The notes under the pieces: model-generated | Seen by the model: the letters and a program-made list of their open reading frames with translations, nothing else | What the model was told of the DNA's origin: nothing | The model's database searches: none | Position numbers and translations under genes: made by a program | Assembly (NCBI GenBank): GCA_021299455.1 | Contig: JAJTGQ010000048.1 | Coordinates: 1-64,000, forward strand | DNA from: Flammeovirgaceae bacterium | Lineage (GTDB): Bacteria; Bacteroidota; Bacteroidia; Cytophagales; Cyclobacteriaceae | Length of the DNA stretch: 64,000 nucleotides | Direction of reading: 5' to 3' | In this document: one piece after another, positions 1 through 8,206 of the stretch | How positions within the stretch are numbered: the stretch's first letter is position 1 | How the letters are laid out: the number at the start of each line of letters is the position of its first letter

Positions 1-98
1 GAATCTGCAATTACTCCTGTTACCCGCGGTTGATCTTCTTTTGGTTTTTGACACGCAACGAGTAGAGTGGTGACTAGTAAGAAATACAAGCTCTTCAT
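1..98 (-). CDS. Lipoprotein, 5' end only (cut by window edge)
   Basis: Reading the reverse strand from the ATG at 98 gives a typical lipoprotein start: a short basic N-terminus, a hydrophobic stretch, and the lipobox LVAC with the lipidated Cys at residue 16, followed by a charged linker (QKPKEDQP). It is absent from the ORF track because only 32 codons lie in the window. It is divergent from the TetR regulator next door. That arrangement is common for RND efflux periplasmic adaptor lipoproteins in Bacteroidota, so an efflux adaptor is a reasonable guess, but nothing visible here proves it. Confidence 0.7.
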   Translation of the reverse strand, partial: MKSLYFLLVTTLLVACQKPKEDQPRVTGVIAD

Positions 99-153
99 AG
101 ATTTACATTTTGGTTTTGTAGTTTAAATGTATTATTTCGGATCGAACTTTACT

Positions 154-783
154 ATGAGTCTAAGAAAAGAAAAAGCAGCCATCTTAAAACTGGCCATATT
201 GGATCACACCATCAAAATGATTGGAACTAAATCGTTCGATAAAATTCATGTGGATGAGATTTGCAAGAAAACGAAAATATCTAAAGTAACACTCTTTAAG
301 TACTTTCCACAGAAAGAAGATCTGCTTTTGTACTATTTTAGAGTCTGGAGTTTAAGGCGCTTAGTGGAGCTAAAGGAGAAGCCAAGAGAGGGCTTGGCTG
401 GTATTCAATTTTTGTTTGATAAAATTAGTGAAGACTTTGATGCTCATCCCGGAATAATTTTAAGTTGGGTGGGCTACCTTTCAGACATGGGGCGAACGAT
501 AAAGCCATTTCCGCTAAAGGCTGAAGAGAAAAAATTATTGTTCCCTGAGGTAAAAGACATACAGTTGATTGAGTTACAATCGCTGGATCAGATGATCGAG
601 AAGTTTTCTTTGGAGGCCATCTTCAAAAAGGAAATAACCAAAACAACTTCTACCCGCGATATCACCAACGCATTTATGGCGCTCTTTTATGGATCTATAA
701 TAACTGCCTACATCAACCAGATAAATCCAGCCAAAATGTTTTTTCGCAAAAACATTGAATCGTTACTAAAAGGACTGAGTTAA
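154..783 (+). CDS. TetR/AcrR-family transcriptional regulator
   Basis: About 209 aa. The N-terminal third has the TetR DNA-binding pattern: a first helix (AILKLAILDHTIKMIG), then the helix-turn-helix VDEICKKTKISKVTLFKYF, in which the TLFKYF ending is diagnostic for the family. The rest is an all-helical ligand/dimer domain with no recognisable ligand class. The track starts at 127, but the ATG at 154 (MSLRKEK) gives the usual short basic leader and is preferred. It is divergent from the lipoprotein at 1-98, which it may repress; this is inference from position only. Confidence 0.85.
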   Translation: MSLRKEKAAILKLAILDHTIKMIGTKSFDKIHVDEICKKTKISKVTLFKYFPQKEDLLLYYFRVWSLRRLVELKEKPREGLAGIQFLFDKISEDFDAHPGIILSWVGYLSDMGRTIKPFPLKAEEKKLLFPEVKDIQLIELQSLDQMIEKFSLEAIFKKEITKTTSTRDITNAFMALFYGSIITAYINQINPAKMFFRKNIESLLKGLS

Positions 784-789
784 AAAATA

Positions 790-987
790 CTATTTCATTC
801 TGACAGTCTTTGTCCTTTTCCGCTCAAACATGCGGATATGCCGACTGCCAATCGGGATATCAATGCGATATTTGTTTCCCCTTGCCCATACATGGTGGTA
901 ACGGGGCTTGACTACTTTCGTGCCTCCCGAAGAACCACACGAGAAGAGTAAGATTGCAATAACTGCGAAAACGAGAGTACGCATCAT
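790..987 (-). CDS. Small lipoprotein, function unknown
   Basis: A 65-aa product with a clear lipoprotein signal: MMRTLVFAVIAILLFSC with the lipobox LFSC, then GSSGGT and a basic, aromatic tail (about 45 aa). The mature part is strongly positively charged and matches no family I recognise. It converges on the TetR gene, with the two stops six bases apart. The clean signal peptide and its fit in the gap argue that it is real rather than a chance ORF. The overlapping ORF 860-1066 in another frame has no such features. Confidence 0.6.
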   Translation of the reverse strand: MMRTLVFAVIAILLFSCGSSGGTKVVKPRYHHVWARGNKYRIDIPIGSRHIRMFERKRTKTVRMK

Positions 988-1171
988 GGAAACACGAAAT
1001 TAAACTATTTATGACGTAGTCCCACGTTTCTTTCCCCGATTTGGATTGCAAATTAAATAGAAGCATCTGGTTCAGGGGCTCGAAAACAATTTTTGCACAA
1101 AACTAGACCCACAGGAACTCCAAGCTGGCGCTTTTGGATAACCAAAAAAATTGCATCGTATATGCCGCTTA

Positions 1172-1801
1172 TTACTCGCTACACTTTTTCAGCATCTCTT
1201 CGTTTTGCTTTTTGCCCCAAGTGGGTTTGCGAATGTCTGTATTTGTTTCCGTCTTAAAGTATTCATTTGCTTTTTCAAAGTAGATAAGTGCAGCTGCTTT
1301 GCCGCCACCATAGGCTTCTGGAGTATAGAACTTACTCATGCCTTCGATGTAATAGATTCTGGGATTTTCTTTGCGAAGTTGCTTGGCCTTGCGAAGGTTT
1401 GCATTGTACGATTCCATATGTTTTTGCCACGCCTCGGGTTCCAGTTCGATACGATTGCTGGAGATCATCGCCAGTAGTGCGTAGACTTCATCGTTCTCGT
1501 CAGCACCGTTTTCTTTGGCTGCCTCTAAACTCTTTTCCGCTTCGTTAAAAAACTGAGCTTTCTTCGCCATGTCCGTCTCAGTTGCTCCGGCTAATGTTTT
1601 GGCATAGGCGGCATAGTAATGCGATACCCAATCGGTATTCCATTTTTTGGCAATCAGATCAAAGCGATTGACTGCCGCCATTGTAGCGGTACGATCTCCG
1701 GGGTTAAACTGACGTAGTGTTGTTTGAATTGCTTCTTCGATAGTTTGTGAATAGGCCATTGTTGTAAGTGCGAGAAATAGTAAGATCATTAGCTTTTTCA
1801 T
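1172..1801 (-). CDS. Secreted TPR-like protein, last gene of the TonB-receptor locus
   Basis: 209 aa with a Sec signal peptide (MKKLMILLFLALTTMAYSQ) and an alpha-helical body with TPR character. It shares a local motif with the 4055-4789 protein: a tyrosine-rich element reading KFYTPEAYGGG here and KLYTPSSFGGD there, each followed by a helix of the type AxxYFEKA. The two proteins are therefore probably distant paralogues flanking the TonB receptor. Predicted to be periplasmic. It ends near Cys-Ser-Glu; no catalytic motif is visible. Co-transcription with the receptor is inferred from the 53-bp gap and shared strand. Confidence 0.75.
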   Translation of the reverse strand: MKKLMILLFLALTTMAYSQTIEEAIQTTLRQFNPGDRTATMAAVNRFDLIAKKWNTDWVSHYYAAYAKTLAGATETDMAKKAQFFNEAEKSLEAAKENGADENDEVYALLAMISSNRIELEPEAWQKHMESYNANLRKAKQLRKENPRIYYIEGMSKFYTPEAYGGGKAAALIYFEKANEYFKTETNTDIRKPTWGKKQNEEMLKKCSE

Positions 1802-1854
1802 AGTGTTGAGTGGTTAAATTGAGTATTGATTTGTTTTGCGGTTGCTTAAATGTT

Positions 1855-4005
1855 TTAAAGTTCATCTCGGTTAAAGGCAGAGAGCGAAAAATTCATTCCC
1901 ACAAAAACGGAGCGGTAGAGTGCAGGCTCGATCGGAAACCGCTGAGTGCCATCGGTCGAATAGCGATAACCAAAAATATTCTTGCGATTGGTCACATTAT
2001 CTACACCTGCATAGAACACCGCAAACACTTTTTTGATGGTTGTAACATAGCTTATATTCAAAGAGATATTCTCGAAATGCGGCACACGATCATTCAGAAA
2101 CTCAGCACTGTTGGGGTTGTAGTAAGGCCTGCCTGTAGCGAAGGTGTAGGTGGCCGCTATGTTTACTTTTAGTGGTTCAATAAAGTACTTGGCAATCACA
2201 TTAAGGTTGTGATCAGATATGAACGTGGGCGTGGCACGGGCAGTAAAATTTTCAAATAGCCGCTGAGTGTCCACCCAACTATATGAAATCCAGTAGTCGA
2301 GGTTCTTCACTAGTTTACGATCGCGCCAGAAGACATCGATGCCCTGTGCGAAGCCATTTCCGGAATTGTCAATGTCACCCGAGATGAATCGAAAGGCATT
2401 TGGATTAAACGGCACGTTCAACTCCCTCACTAATCGGTCGTATGATTTGTAGTACCCTTCTACACGAAACGTTTGCTTGTCTGTAATCCATTGATAGTTG
2501 GCGATATAGTGGATGGCCTGCTGGAAACTTGCCGACTTATTAGCGAGCAGATATCGGTTATTCGGATTCTGATAAAAGACCCCGCTGGCAATAGATACCT
2601 GACTTTGTTTGCCAACTTTGTAAGCGGCCGACAGGCGGGGACTGAGGGCAAATTGACTTAGCAGATCGCTGTGCTCTCCGCGCAAACCGGACTTCACGCC
2701 AAATTTGCGCGAAGGTTTCCACTCAAGCTCTGTATAGATGGCTGTTTGTGTTTCGTCAAATCCTGAGTTGAACGCATCAAAGCTTCGTTGCACGCTAAAC
2801 CGTTGCCACTCTGCTCCGGAAAGGAGTTGAAGATTGTTGTTGATTTCAAAACCTAACTCCGTCCGGCCTTGCAAACGCCATTCTTCCGTTTTAGAAGGAG
2901 TTGCCCCGAAGTTGATGTTATCTACATTTCTACCGAACGAAACAGCCGAAAAGGAATACACCTTGTTGTTTATGTTTTCGAAATAAGAAGCATTGGAGTA
3001 GGTATTGCTGTTTTTTATTCCAAAACGAAAACGTTGACTCGCGTTATTGATGTCGGGTATCTCTGTTCCGCTGCTAAATCCACCATGACTGAACAACAAC
3101 TTGAAGATACTCTTATCTCCGTTTTTGTGTACCCATCGCGTTGAGCCGGAAACACCCTCGGGTGCTTTGTAGAAATCGAAATTGGTGTTCGCCAGATTAT
3201 AGAATGGAGCCACGTTGATGTAACTTCCCGTTACCTCCAACGAATTTTTTTCAAACACTTTTGCCACCGAGCCAAATAGCCCCGACATGTTAAGGCCAAC
3301 ATTCACGGTGCTTTTTGCAGGCATGTCATTGGTGCTTAATTCCAGCACGGACGACAACGCCTGACCATACCGCACACTGTACCCACCGCTGCTAAACGAA
3401 GTGCCTTTGAATTGAAAAGGGGAGAAGCGACTTCGTTGAGCAATGCCGGGCACATCGCTGGTAAAGAAGTTTTGTACGATCATCCCGTCAATGATCACAT
3501 TTGCTTCGCTGGCATCGCCACCTCGAACAAACAAACCTGTCTGTTCACCTACTCGCGTAGTGCCGGGGAGTGTTTGTATGGCGCCAATGATATCTCCCGC
3601 AGCACCTGCGGTGGTTACAATATCCAACGGACGGAGTACGGCTACCTTGCGGTCGTTGGTAGCTTCTATTGTTCCCGCGGAAATGACGACCTCTTCCAAC
3701 TCACTGATTGCTTCTTTTAATTTGAAATTCAGCGTATACGTTTTGTTCTCAAGCACGATTGATTGGTTGATGGGTTCGTAGCCAATGCTTGAAACAACCA
3801 CTACCTGATTTCCTTTTTCAGAAGTAACAAGCGTATAGGTTCCTTCGGCATTCGCGGAAACGCCATCCAGTGTATTAAGAATGTAAATGCTCGCACCCGG
3901 GAGGGAGTTGCCCTGCTGGTCGGTAATCTTTCCAGTTATTGTTGATTGACTCACACAATCAAGACTAGCGATGATGAACAACAGAAATGAAATCAGTAGC
4001 CGCAT
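1855..4005 (-). CDS. TonB-dependent outer-membrane receptor
   Basis: 716 aa. Signal peptide at residues 1-20, then a carboxypeptidase-regulatory-like beta-sandwich (about 22-100: TGKITDQQGNSLPGASIYI), then a plug domain (about 110-230) with the typical elements GLFVRGGDASEANVIIDG and YSVRYGQALSSVLEL, then a beta-barrel to the C-terminus. At about 700 aa it is shorter than SusC-type receptors (about 1000 aa), and there is no SusD-like gene nearby, so glycan uptake by a SusCD pair is unlikely. The substrate cannot be told from sequence. It lies between two secreted TPR-like proteins and downstream of a winged-helix regulator, suggesting one regulated uptake or sensing unit. Confidence 0.93.
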   Translation of the reverse strand: MRLLISFLLFIIASLDCVSQSTITGKITDQQGNSLPGASIYILNTLDGVSANAEGTYTLVTSEKGNQVVVVSSIGYEPINQSIVLENKTYTLNFKLKEAISELEEVVISAGTIEATNDRKVAVLRPLDIVTTAGAAGDIIGAIQTLPGTTRVGEQTGLFVRGGDASEANVIIDGMIVQNFFTSDVPGIAQRSRFSPFQFKGTSFSSGGYSVRYGQALSSVLELSTNDMPAKSTVNVGLNMSGLFGSVAKVFEKNSLEVTGSYINVAPFYNLANTNFDFYKAPEGVSGSTRWVHKNGDKSIFKLLFSHGGFSSGTEIPDINNASQRFRFGIKNSNTYSNASYFENINNKVYSFSAVSFGRNVDNINFGATPSKTEEWRLQGRTELGFEINNNLQLLSGAEWQRFSVQRSFDAFNSGFDETQTAIYTELEWKPSRKFGVKSGLRGEHSDLLSQFALSPRLSAAYKVGKQSQVSIASGVFYQNPNNRYLLANKSASFQQAIHYIANYQWITDKQTFRVEGYYKSYDRLVRELNVPFNPNAFRFISGDIDNSGNGFAQGIDVFWRDRKLVKNLDYWISYSWVDTQRLFENFTARATPTFISDHNLNVIAKYFIEPLKVNIAATYTFATGRPYYNPNSAEFLNDRVPHFENISLNISYVTTIKKVFAVFYAGVDNVTNRKNIFGYRYSTDGTQRFPIEPALYRSVFVGMNFSLSAFNRDEL

Positions 4006-4054
4006 GGTATTTTATTTATGATTGACTGAGGTTGAGCGGAAGAGTTGCCGGGAA

Positions 4055-4789
4055 TCAGCTATTTTTTGCTTTGGCGAGCAACGACCTGGCGTAGGTAAAG
4101 CCCGCTTCAGCGGCAATGGCTTTTTCGAACGTGGCAATTGCCTTTGCCTTTTCACCCGCTTTGGTGTAGGCTTGCCCAAGTAGTGCGAGTGTATCTAGGT
4201 AAAGCCAGTTTTTTGAGATGGAAGTTGACTCAAATAATGCAATCGACTTTTCCAATGCAACAATTGCTTCTTTGATATCACCTCCGAAAGAGGAAGGCGT
4301 GTACAACTTATTGATTCCATAAAATCGCCAGGCTAGGGGAGAGGTCGGTGCCAGTTCCTTTGCCTCTGTTGCGAGATTACTGCTTTTGCCACCCAACAAC
4401 ATTCCCTTCATTGGACTATAGGCCATTTGCAATCCTAAAACGGCCGATAACAATCCTTTGCCTTCAGCAGCGGTTGAAGGAAGTTCAATGATTTCTTTGA
4501 GCCGATCTTTAGTAGCCGAAACATACTCATCGAATAAATCTTTATCTTCAGTACTCATCGTACTTAGCAACAACCCATAATGAGCCACTCCTAACTTAAG
4601 GTGCGCATGAACGTCCGTTGGTTTTTGTTTGAACTCAACTGTGGCGAGTTCTACACTCTTTTTCCATAGTTCTTTTTTCTGTTTGATGTAGGCCTGGTAC
4701 ATCAGGTCGTTGACGGGTTGGCTCATCGTAGCTGCGCTAATGAGTGTGGAAATGATGAATAATGAAATTGAAACGATTAACTTTTTCAT
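4055..4789 (-). CDS. Secreted TPR-repeat protein
   Basis: 244 aa with a signal peptide (MKKLIVSISLFIISTLISA). Helical repeats follow; the last (ALLGQAYTKAGEKAKAIATFEKA) matches the TPR consensus. The motif KLYTPSSFGG is shared with the 1172-1801 protein on the other side of the TonB receptor. Probably periplasmic. A 15-bp near-palindrome (4802-4816) lies 12 bp upstream of the start codon, in the gap after the winged-helix regulator gene, so this gene, and perhaps the receptor behind it, is a likely target of that regulator. Confidence 0.8.
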   Translation of the reverse strand: MKKLIVSISLFIISTLISAATMSQPVNDLMYQAYIKQKKELWKKSVELATVEFKQKPTDVHAHLKLGVAHYGLLLSTMSTEDKDLFDEYVSATKDRLKEIIELPSTAAEGKGLLSAVLGLQMAYSPMKGMLLGGKSSNLATEAKELAPTSPLAWRFYGINKLYTPSSFGGDIKEAIVALEKSIALFESTSISKNWLYLDTLALLGQAYTKAGEKAKAIATFEKAIAAEAGFTYARSLLAKAKNS

Positions 4790-4801
4790 AATTGTAAACA
4801 G

Positions 4802-4816
4802 GTTTATAATGTAAAC
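4802..4816. promoter_or_regulatory. Putative operator (copy 2), GTTTATAATGTAAAC
   Basis: A 15-bp inverted repeat of the form GTTTA-N5-TAAAC directly upstream of the TPR gene start. It differs by a single base from the palindrome at 5723-5737, which lies upstream of the membrane-protein/regulator pair. A further TGTAAAC half-site occurs at 4793-4799. Two near-identical palindromes in front of two genes beside one small winged-helix regulator is the classic pattern of an autoregulated local regulon. Binding by that regulator is inference. Confidence 0.6.
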
Positions 4817-4833
4817 TAAATGAACAAAAAAAA

Positions 4834-5115
4834 TTATTTGATATAGGTTTTTAGTGAGTTGACATAGTCTTCAAATGCTTTAATGCCTTTCTTCGTGATC
4901 CGGCAGGTAGTCAATGGCTTTTTTCCCTTGAAGGATTTTTCAATTTGGATGTACCCAGCCTCCGAGAGTTTATCCAGTTGCACACTCAAATTACCTGCAG
5001 TAGAGTCTGTCTTTTCTTTCAGAAAAACAAAGTCAGCAGAATCTAATCCAAGTAACAACGACATGATGCCAAGCCGGAGTTGTGAGTGGAGTAGGGGATC
5101 AAGTTCTTTGAACAT
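4834..5115 (-). CDS. Small winged-helix transcriptional regulator (HTH_34/MarR-like)
   Basis: 93 aa, essentially a single winged-helix domain. Helices run from about residue 9 (SQLRLGIMSLLL) through the recognition region (TAGNLSVQLDKLSEAGYIQIEKSF) to the wing (KKPLTTCRITKKGIKAFEDY). The pattern STAGNLSVQLDKLxEAGYI is typical of the stand-alone regulators annotated as winged helix DNA-binding domain (PF13601 type). The gene starts two bases after the stop of the membrane-protein gene, so the two are translated from one message. Palindromes on both sides of the pair (5723 and 4802) are its probable operators. No sensor domain is present; the membrane partner may supply the signal. Confidence 0.85.
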   Translation of the reverse strand: MFKELDPLLHSQLRLGIMSLLLGLDSADFVFLKEKTDSTAGNLSVQLDKLSEAGYIQIEKSFKGKKPLTTCRITKKGIKAFEDYVNSLKTYIK

Positions 5116-5117
5116 AG

Positions 5118-5693
5118 TTATCGCTTCTGTGATTTTAGCAAGTAACCCGGAACAAGATAACCCAACGTGATCGCTAACGCGGAAAGAAGCGATTGATACT
5201 CATTTGAAACGAAGAAACAAGATAAGCCGAAAACAAAGAAGATAATTCCACCGATTATCAACGGCTTAAATTTTAGAATGACTCCCGAAGCCAATGTAGC
5301 CATACTTCCAACCAGTAGAATCATCGGGTTGATTTGGTAGTTGATGAAGCTGCCAAAAAAGGGAATGACTACCGCCAACACTCCAAAACTAACCCACAGC
5401 GTGATGTTGATCTTTTCGAGGTGCGTAGTCGTACGTTTGTGATGTTTTCTTTGGCGCGACCCGTAGGCAAATGATATGATCCAGGCCGGTATCACAATCA
5501 GCCATACGGCAAATGGATACTCAAAATCAATCTTACTTAAGGTGAAACTTCCCAGATGTGCCGTAATCAGCACCCAACCCCAAAAGAGGTAGTAGAATGA
5601 GTTGTCGCGCACGTTGCCCTTTGCCTCGTTGATCATGCTCTGTATCAAATCGAGGCTTTGCTGCGGGCTCAGCTTTTCGGTTTCGTTGGTCAT
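5118..5693 (-). CDS. Four-helix integral membrane protein, partner of winged-helix regulator
   Basis: 191 aa from the ATG at 5693 (MTNETEKLSPQQSLDLIQSM). The ORF track begins at 5801, but that extension runs through the palindrome at 5723-5737 and the promoter region and is rejected. After a soluble amphipathic N-terminus of about 35 aa come roughly four to five hydrophobic segments (FYYLFWGWVLITAHLGSF; FAVWLIVIPAWIISFAY; ITLWVSFGVLAVVIPFFGSF; a C-terminal pair). Such membrane proteins are repeatedly found just upstream of HTH_34-type regulators in Bacteroidota. Function is unknown; a role in controlling the regulator is inferred from coupling only. Confidence 0.75.
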   Translation of the reverse strand: MTNETEKLSPQQSLDLIQSMINEAKGNVRDNSFYYLFWGWVLITAHLGSFTLSKIDFEYPFAVWLIVIPAWIISFAYGSRQRKHHKRTTTHLEKINITLWVSFGVLAVVIPFFGSFINYQINPMILLVGSMATLASGVILKFKPLIIGGIIFFVFGLSCFFVSNEYQSLLSALAITLGYLVPGYLLKSQKR

Positions 5694-5722
5694 ATGGTTA
5701 CTAACGGAACAAGTGTAAAGTA

Positions 5723-5737
5723 GTTTATAATATAAAC
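5723..5737. promoter_or_regulatory. Putative operator (copy 1), GTTTATAATATAAAC
   Basis: A 15-bp palindrome, perfect apart from its central base, 30 bp upstream of the membrane-protein start codon at 5693. It is 14/15 identical to the site at 4802-4816. Its placement suggests autoregulation of the membrane protein plus winged-helix regulator operon. No other copy was noticed upstream of the TonB receptor (4006-4054) or the last TPR gene (1802-1854). Confidence 0.6.
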
Positions 5738-5841
5738 CAAAAATTTCACTTTTATTTTTTGATGTCATTTTTTCAACAAAAAGGCATTTTGATCCCTTCA
5801 AATCAAAGTACTACATTGCATCACTACCTAAATCATCTGTT

Positions 5842-7479
5842 ATGAAAACGTTGTTTACTGCTTTTCTACTCTTTCCCTTTCTTTTCTCAACCGCCCAACT
5901 TTCACAAAGTAAAATCGACAAACTCAAGCAAGAAGTAGCGGTCGAAGTCGAAAAGAATGCCGAGCTCGGACAGCAAATCAATGATATGCTTTTCAGTTTT
6001 TCCGAACTCGGATTTCAAGAAGTAGAGACGTTTGCCTACCTGACAAATCTGTTGGAAAAAAATGGCTTTACGATAGAAAAAGGTGTAGCCGGTATACCTA
6101 CTGCATGGATTGCCAAATGGGGCAATGGCAAGCCCATAATTGCTTTAGGGTCGGATGTTGATTGTATCCCCAAGGCATCACAGAAACCTGGCGTAGCCTA
6201 TCATGATCCAATTGTGGAAGGTGCTCCGGGTCATGGCGAAGGTCATAATTCAGGTCAAGCGTTAAATATCATTTCTGCCCTTGCCTTAAAAAAGGTTATG
6301 GAGCGAGAAAAAATATCTGGTACACTCATGTTGTGGCCTGGTATTGCTGAAGAATTGGTCGGTACAAAAGCCTACTACATACGTGCTGGCTATTTTAAAG
6401 ATGTTGATGCTTGCATATTCACTCATGTTGGCGACAATCTAAAAATTGGATATGGCGACAATGGTTATAACGGTGTGGTTTCCGTAAAATTTAATTTTGA
6501 AGGACAGGCGGCCCACGCAGCTGGTGCTCCATGGAGGGGTCGCAGTGCATTGGATGCAGTCGAGTTAATGAATATTGGTTGGAACTTTAGAAGAGAACAT
6601 TTGGAGCTAACACACCGATCTCATTATGTGATCTCTGATGGGGGCGATCAACCGAACGTGGTACCATCGAAAGCATCTGTTTGGTATTATTTTAGGGAGC
6701 GTACCTACCCGGCCATAAAAACACTATTCGATAAGGGCATTAAAACAGCGGAAGGAGCTGCGCTAATGACCGATACAAAGTTCACCTATGAGATATTAGG
6801 CTCTGCGTGGCCTGCTCATTTCAATAAACCAATGGCTGAAATCATGTACCAGAATATTAAAAAGGTAGGTTTGCCAACCTGGTCAGCCGAAGATCAGTTA
6901 TTGGCCAAAGCAACTCAACTTGAAATGAAATCTACGAAAACAGATGGGCTGGCGTTAAAACTTGACACGATCGGACTACCAAGCTCCGTGGGGATGGTAA
7001 ATGTAATGGGCAGGCCAATGATGATGATGGGCGGAGGATCGGATGATATCGCGGACATATCATGGTCGTTGCCAACGATTAACTTAAACTATCCTTCCAA
7101 CATACCAAATTTACCTGGCCATCATTGGTCTAATGCAATCACAATGGCAACACCCATTGCCCATAAAGGGATTGTGGCAGGTGCCAAAGCGGAAGCGATG
7201 ACATTAGTAGATTTATTTACGAAGCCTGATGTGCTAAAAAAGGCCTGGGAATACTACCGGACAGAGCAAACAAAAGAGATTCAATATATTCCATTGATTG
7301 GTGAGAAGGATAATCCAGCGATTACACTCAACACCAAAATCATGCAGGAATTTGCGCCCAAGCTGAAGCCTTTTTATTACGATCCGGCTAAGTATAAGAC
7401 ATACCTAGACCAGTTGAATATCAAATATCCTACACTTAGACCTGATCAGGTAGAAGCGGTGGGTAAGTTGAAAAAATAG
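5842..7479 (+). CDS. Secreted M20-family amidohydrolase, AbgB-like
   Basis: 545 aa with a signal peptide (MKTLFTAFLLFPFLFSTAQ). Metallopeptidase M20 elements are present in order: GSDVDCIP (first metal-site strand, about residue 113), GHGEGHNSG (the AbgB-type form of the metal-binding loop, about 130-140), AEELVGTKAYY (catalytic/metal Glu pair) and FEGQAAHAAGAPWRGRSALDA (dimerisation lid). The length and the HNSGQ variant resemble the p-aminobenzoyl-glutamate hydrolase subunit B group rather than carboxypeptidase G2. Export suggests that it trims amide-linked amino acids in the periplasm. The actual substrate is unknown. No AbgA-like partner is adjacent. Confidence 0.88.
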   Translation: MKTLFTAFLLFPFLFSTAQLSQSKIDKLKQEVAVEVEKNAELGQQINDMLFSFSELGFQEVETFAYLTNLLEKNGFTIEKGVAGIPTAWIAKWGNGKPIIALGSDVDCIPKASQKPGVAYHDPIVEGAPGHGEGHNSGQALNIISALALKKVMEREKISGTLMLWPGIAEELVGTKAYYIRAGYFKDVDACIFTHVGDNLKIGYGDNGYNGVVSVKFNFEGQAAHAAGAPWRGRSALDAVELMNIGWNFRREHLELTHRSHYVISDGGDQPNVVPSKASVWYYFRERTYPAIKTLFDKGIKTAEGAALMTDTKFTYEILGSAWPAHFNKPMAEIMYQNIKKVGLPTWSAEDQLLAKATQLEMKSTKTDGLALKLDTIGLPSSVGMVNVMGRPMMMMGGGSDDIADISWSLPTINLNYPSNIPNLPGHHWSNAITMATPIAHKGIVAGAKAEAMTLVDLFTKPDVLKKAWEYYRTEQTKEIQYIPLIGEKDNPAITLNTKIMQEFAPKLKPFYYDPAKYKTYLDQLNIKYPTLRPDQVEAVGKLKK

Positions 7480-7535
7480 TTTCTAGTTGCCAGTTGCTTG
7501 TTACTGGGAACTTGAAACCAGAAACTGGAAACGGT
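7480..7535. repeat. Degenerate heptanucleotide tandem repeat (about 8 units)
   Basis: Starting at the last base of the M20 stop codon, the sequence divides into 7-base units TTTCTAG, TTGCCAG, TTGCTTG, TTACTGG, GAACTTG, AAACCAG, AAACTGG, AAACGGT. The unit is degenerate but the period is kept. A second, different heptamer array lies at 32364-32426. The first half of the ORF-track extension of riboflavin synthase is only this repeat read as protein. Confidence 0.65.
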
Positions 7536-7559
7536 AAACAAAATATCAGTCCGATAACA

Positions 7560-8147
7560 ATGTTCACAGGCATCATCGAATCAGTAGGAACTCTTTCACG
7601 AATAGTGGAAGAAGGAACAAACAAACATTTTCTTTTTGAAAGTGAAATTAGTGCTGAGCTAAAAGTAGATCAGAGTGTAGCCCACAATGGGGTGTGTCTA
7701 ACCGTTACAAAAATAGGAGATAACCAACATTGGGTTACAGCTATTGATGAGACATTGCAGAAGTCAAATCTTGGAACGCTCCAACCGGGAGATGCCGTGA
7801 ATTTAGAACGTTGCATGTTAGCCAATGGAAGGTTTGATGGCCACATCGTGCAAGGGCATGTGGATCAAGTGGGTGTTTGTAAATCGGTGCAAGAGGTAGG
7901 AGGGAGTTGGTTATTTGACTTTGAATATGATTCCAAACTCGGAAATGTAACAGTTGAGAAGGGATCAATTTCGATCAACGGTGTAAGTCTGACTTGTTTC
8001 AATTCAGCAAAAAATAGTTTTCGGGTGGCCATCATTCCTTATACCTTTGAGCATACTAGTTTCCATCAATTAAAGACTGGACACTTGGTAAATTTAGAAT
8101 TTGACATTTTGGGCAAGTACATTAAGCGACTCCTGCATAATGAATAA
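7560..8147 (+). CDS. ribE: Riboflavin synthase (alpha chain type)
   Basis: 195 aa from the ATG at 7560; the family's invariant start MFTGIIE fixes this, and the 22-residue track extension is repeat sequence. The protein has the two homologous barrel halves: repeat 1 has SVAHNGVCLTV and GHIVQGHVDQVG; repeat 2 has GSISINGVSLT and ends IPYTFEHTSF. It dismutates two 6,7-dimethyl-8-ribityllumazines to riboflavin and 5-amino-6-ribitylamino-uracil in the cytosol. Length is normal for the family (about 200 aa). No other rib gene is nearby and no FMN riboswitch was recognised upstream. Confidence 0.95.
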   Translation: MFTGIIESVGTLSRIVEEGTNKHFLFESEISAELKVDQSVAHNGVCLTVTKIGDNQHWVTAIDETLQKSNLGTLQPGDAVNLERCMLANGRFDGHIVQGHVDQVGVCKSVQEVGGSWLFDFEYDSKLGNVTVEKGSISINGVSLTCFNSAKNSFRVAIIPYTFEHTSFHQLKTGHLVNLEFDILGKYIKRLLHNE

Positions 8148-8206
8148 TTCTTTTCGCATGTTGCTAGAAAAAATAACCTTTTCATTATCATTTAAACTAT
8201 AACAAT

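Noticed and set aside
860-1066. 68-aa ORF overlapping the small lipoprotein
   Set aside because: Different frame, no signal peptide or conserved pattern; the 790-987 frame has a clear lipobox.
1810-2172. Plus-strand ORFs within the TonB receptor region (also 2869-3144, 3412-3720, 3443-3781)
   Set aside because: Shadows of the receptor gene in other frames with no independent features.
5694-5801. 36-residue N-terminal extension of the membrane protein
   Set aside because: It crosses the operator-like palindrome and lacks membrane-protein character; the ATG at 5693 is favoured.
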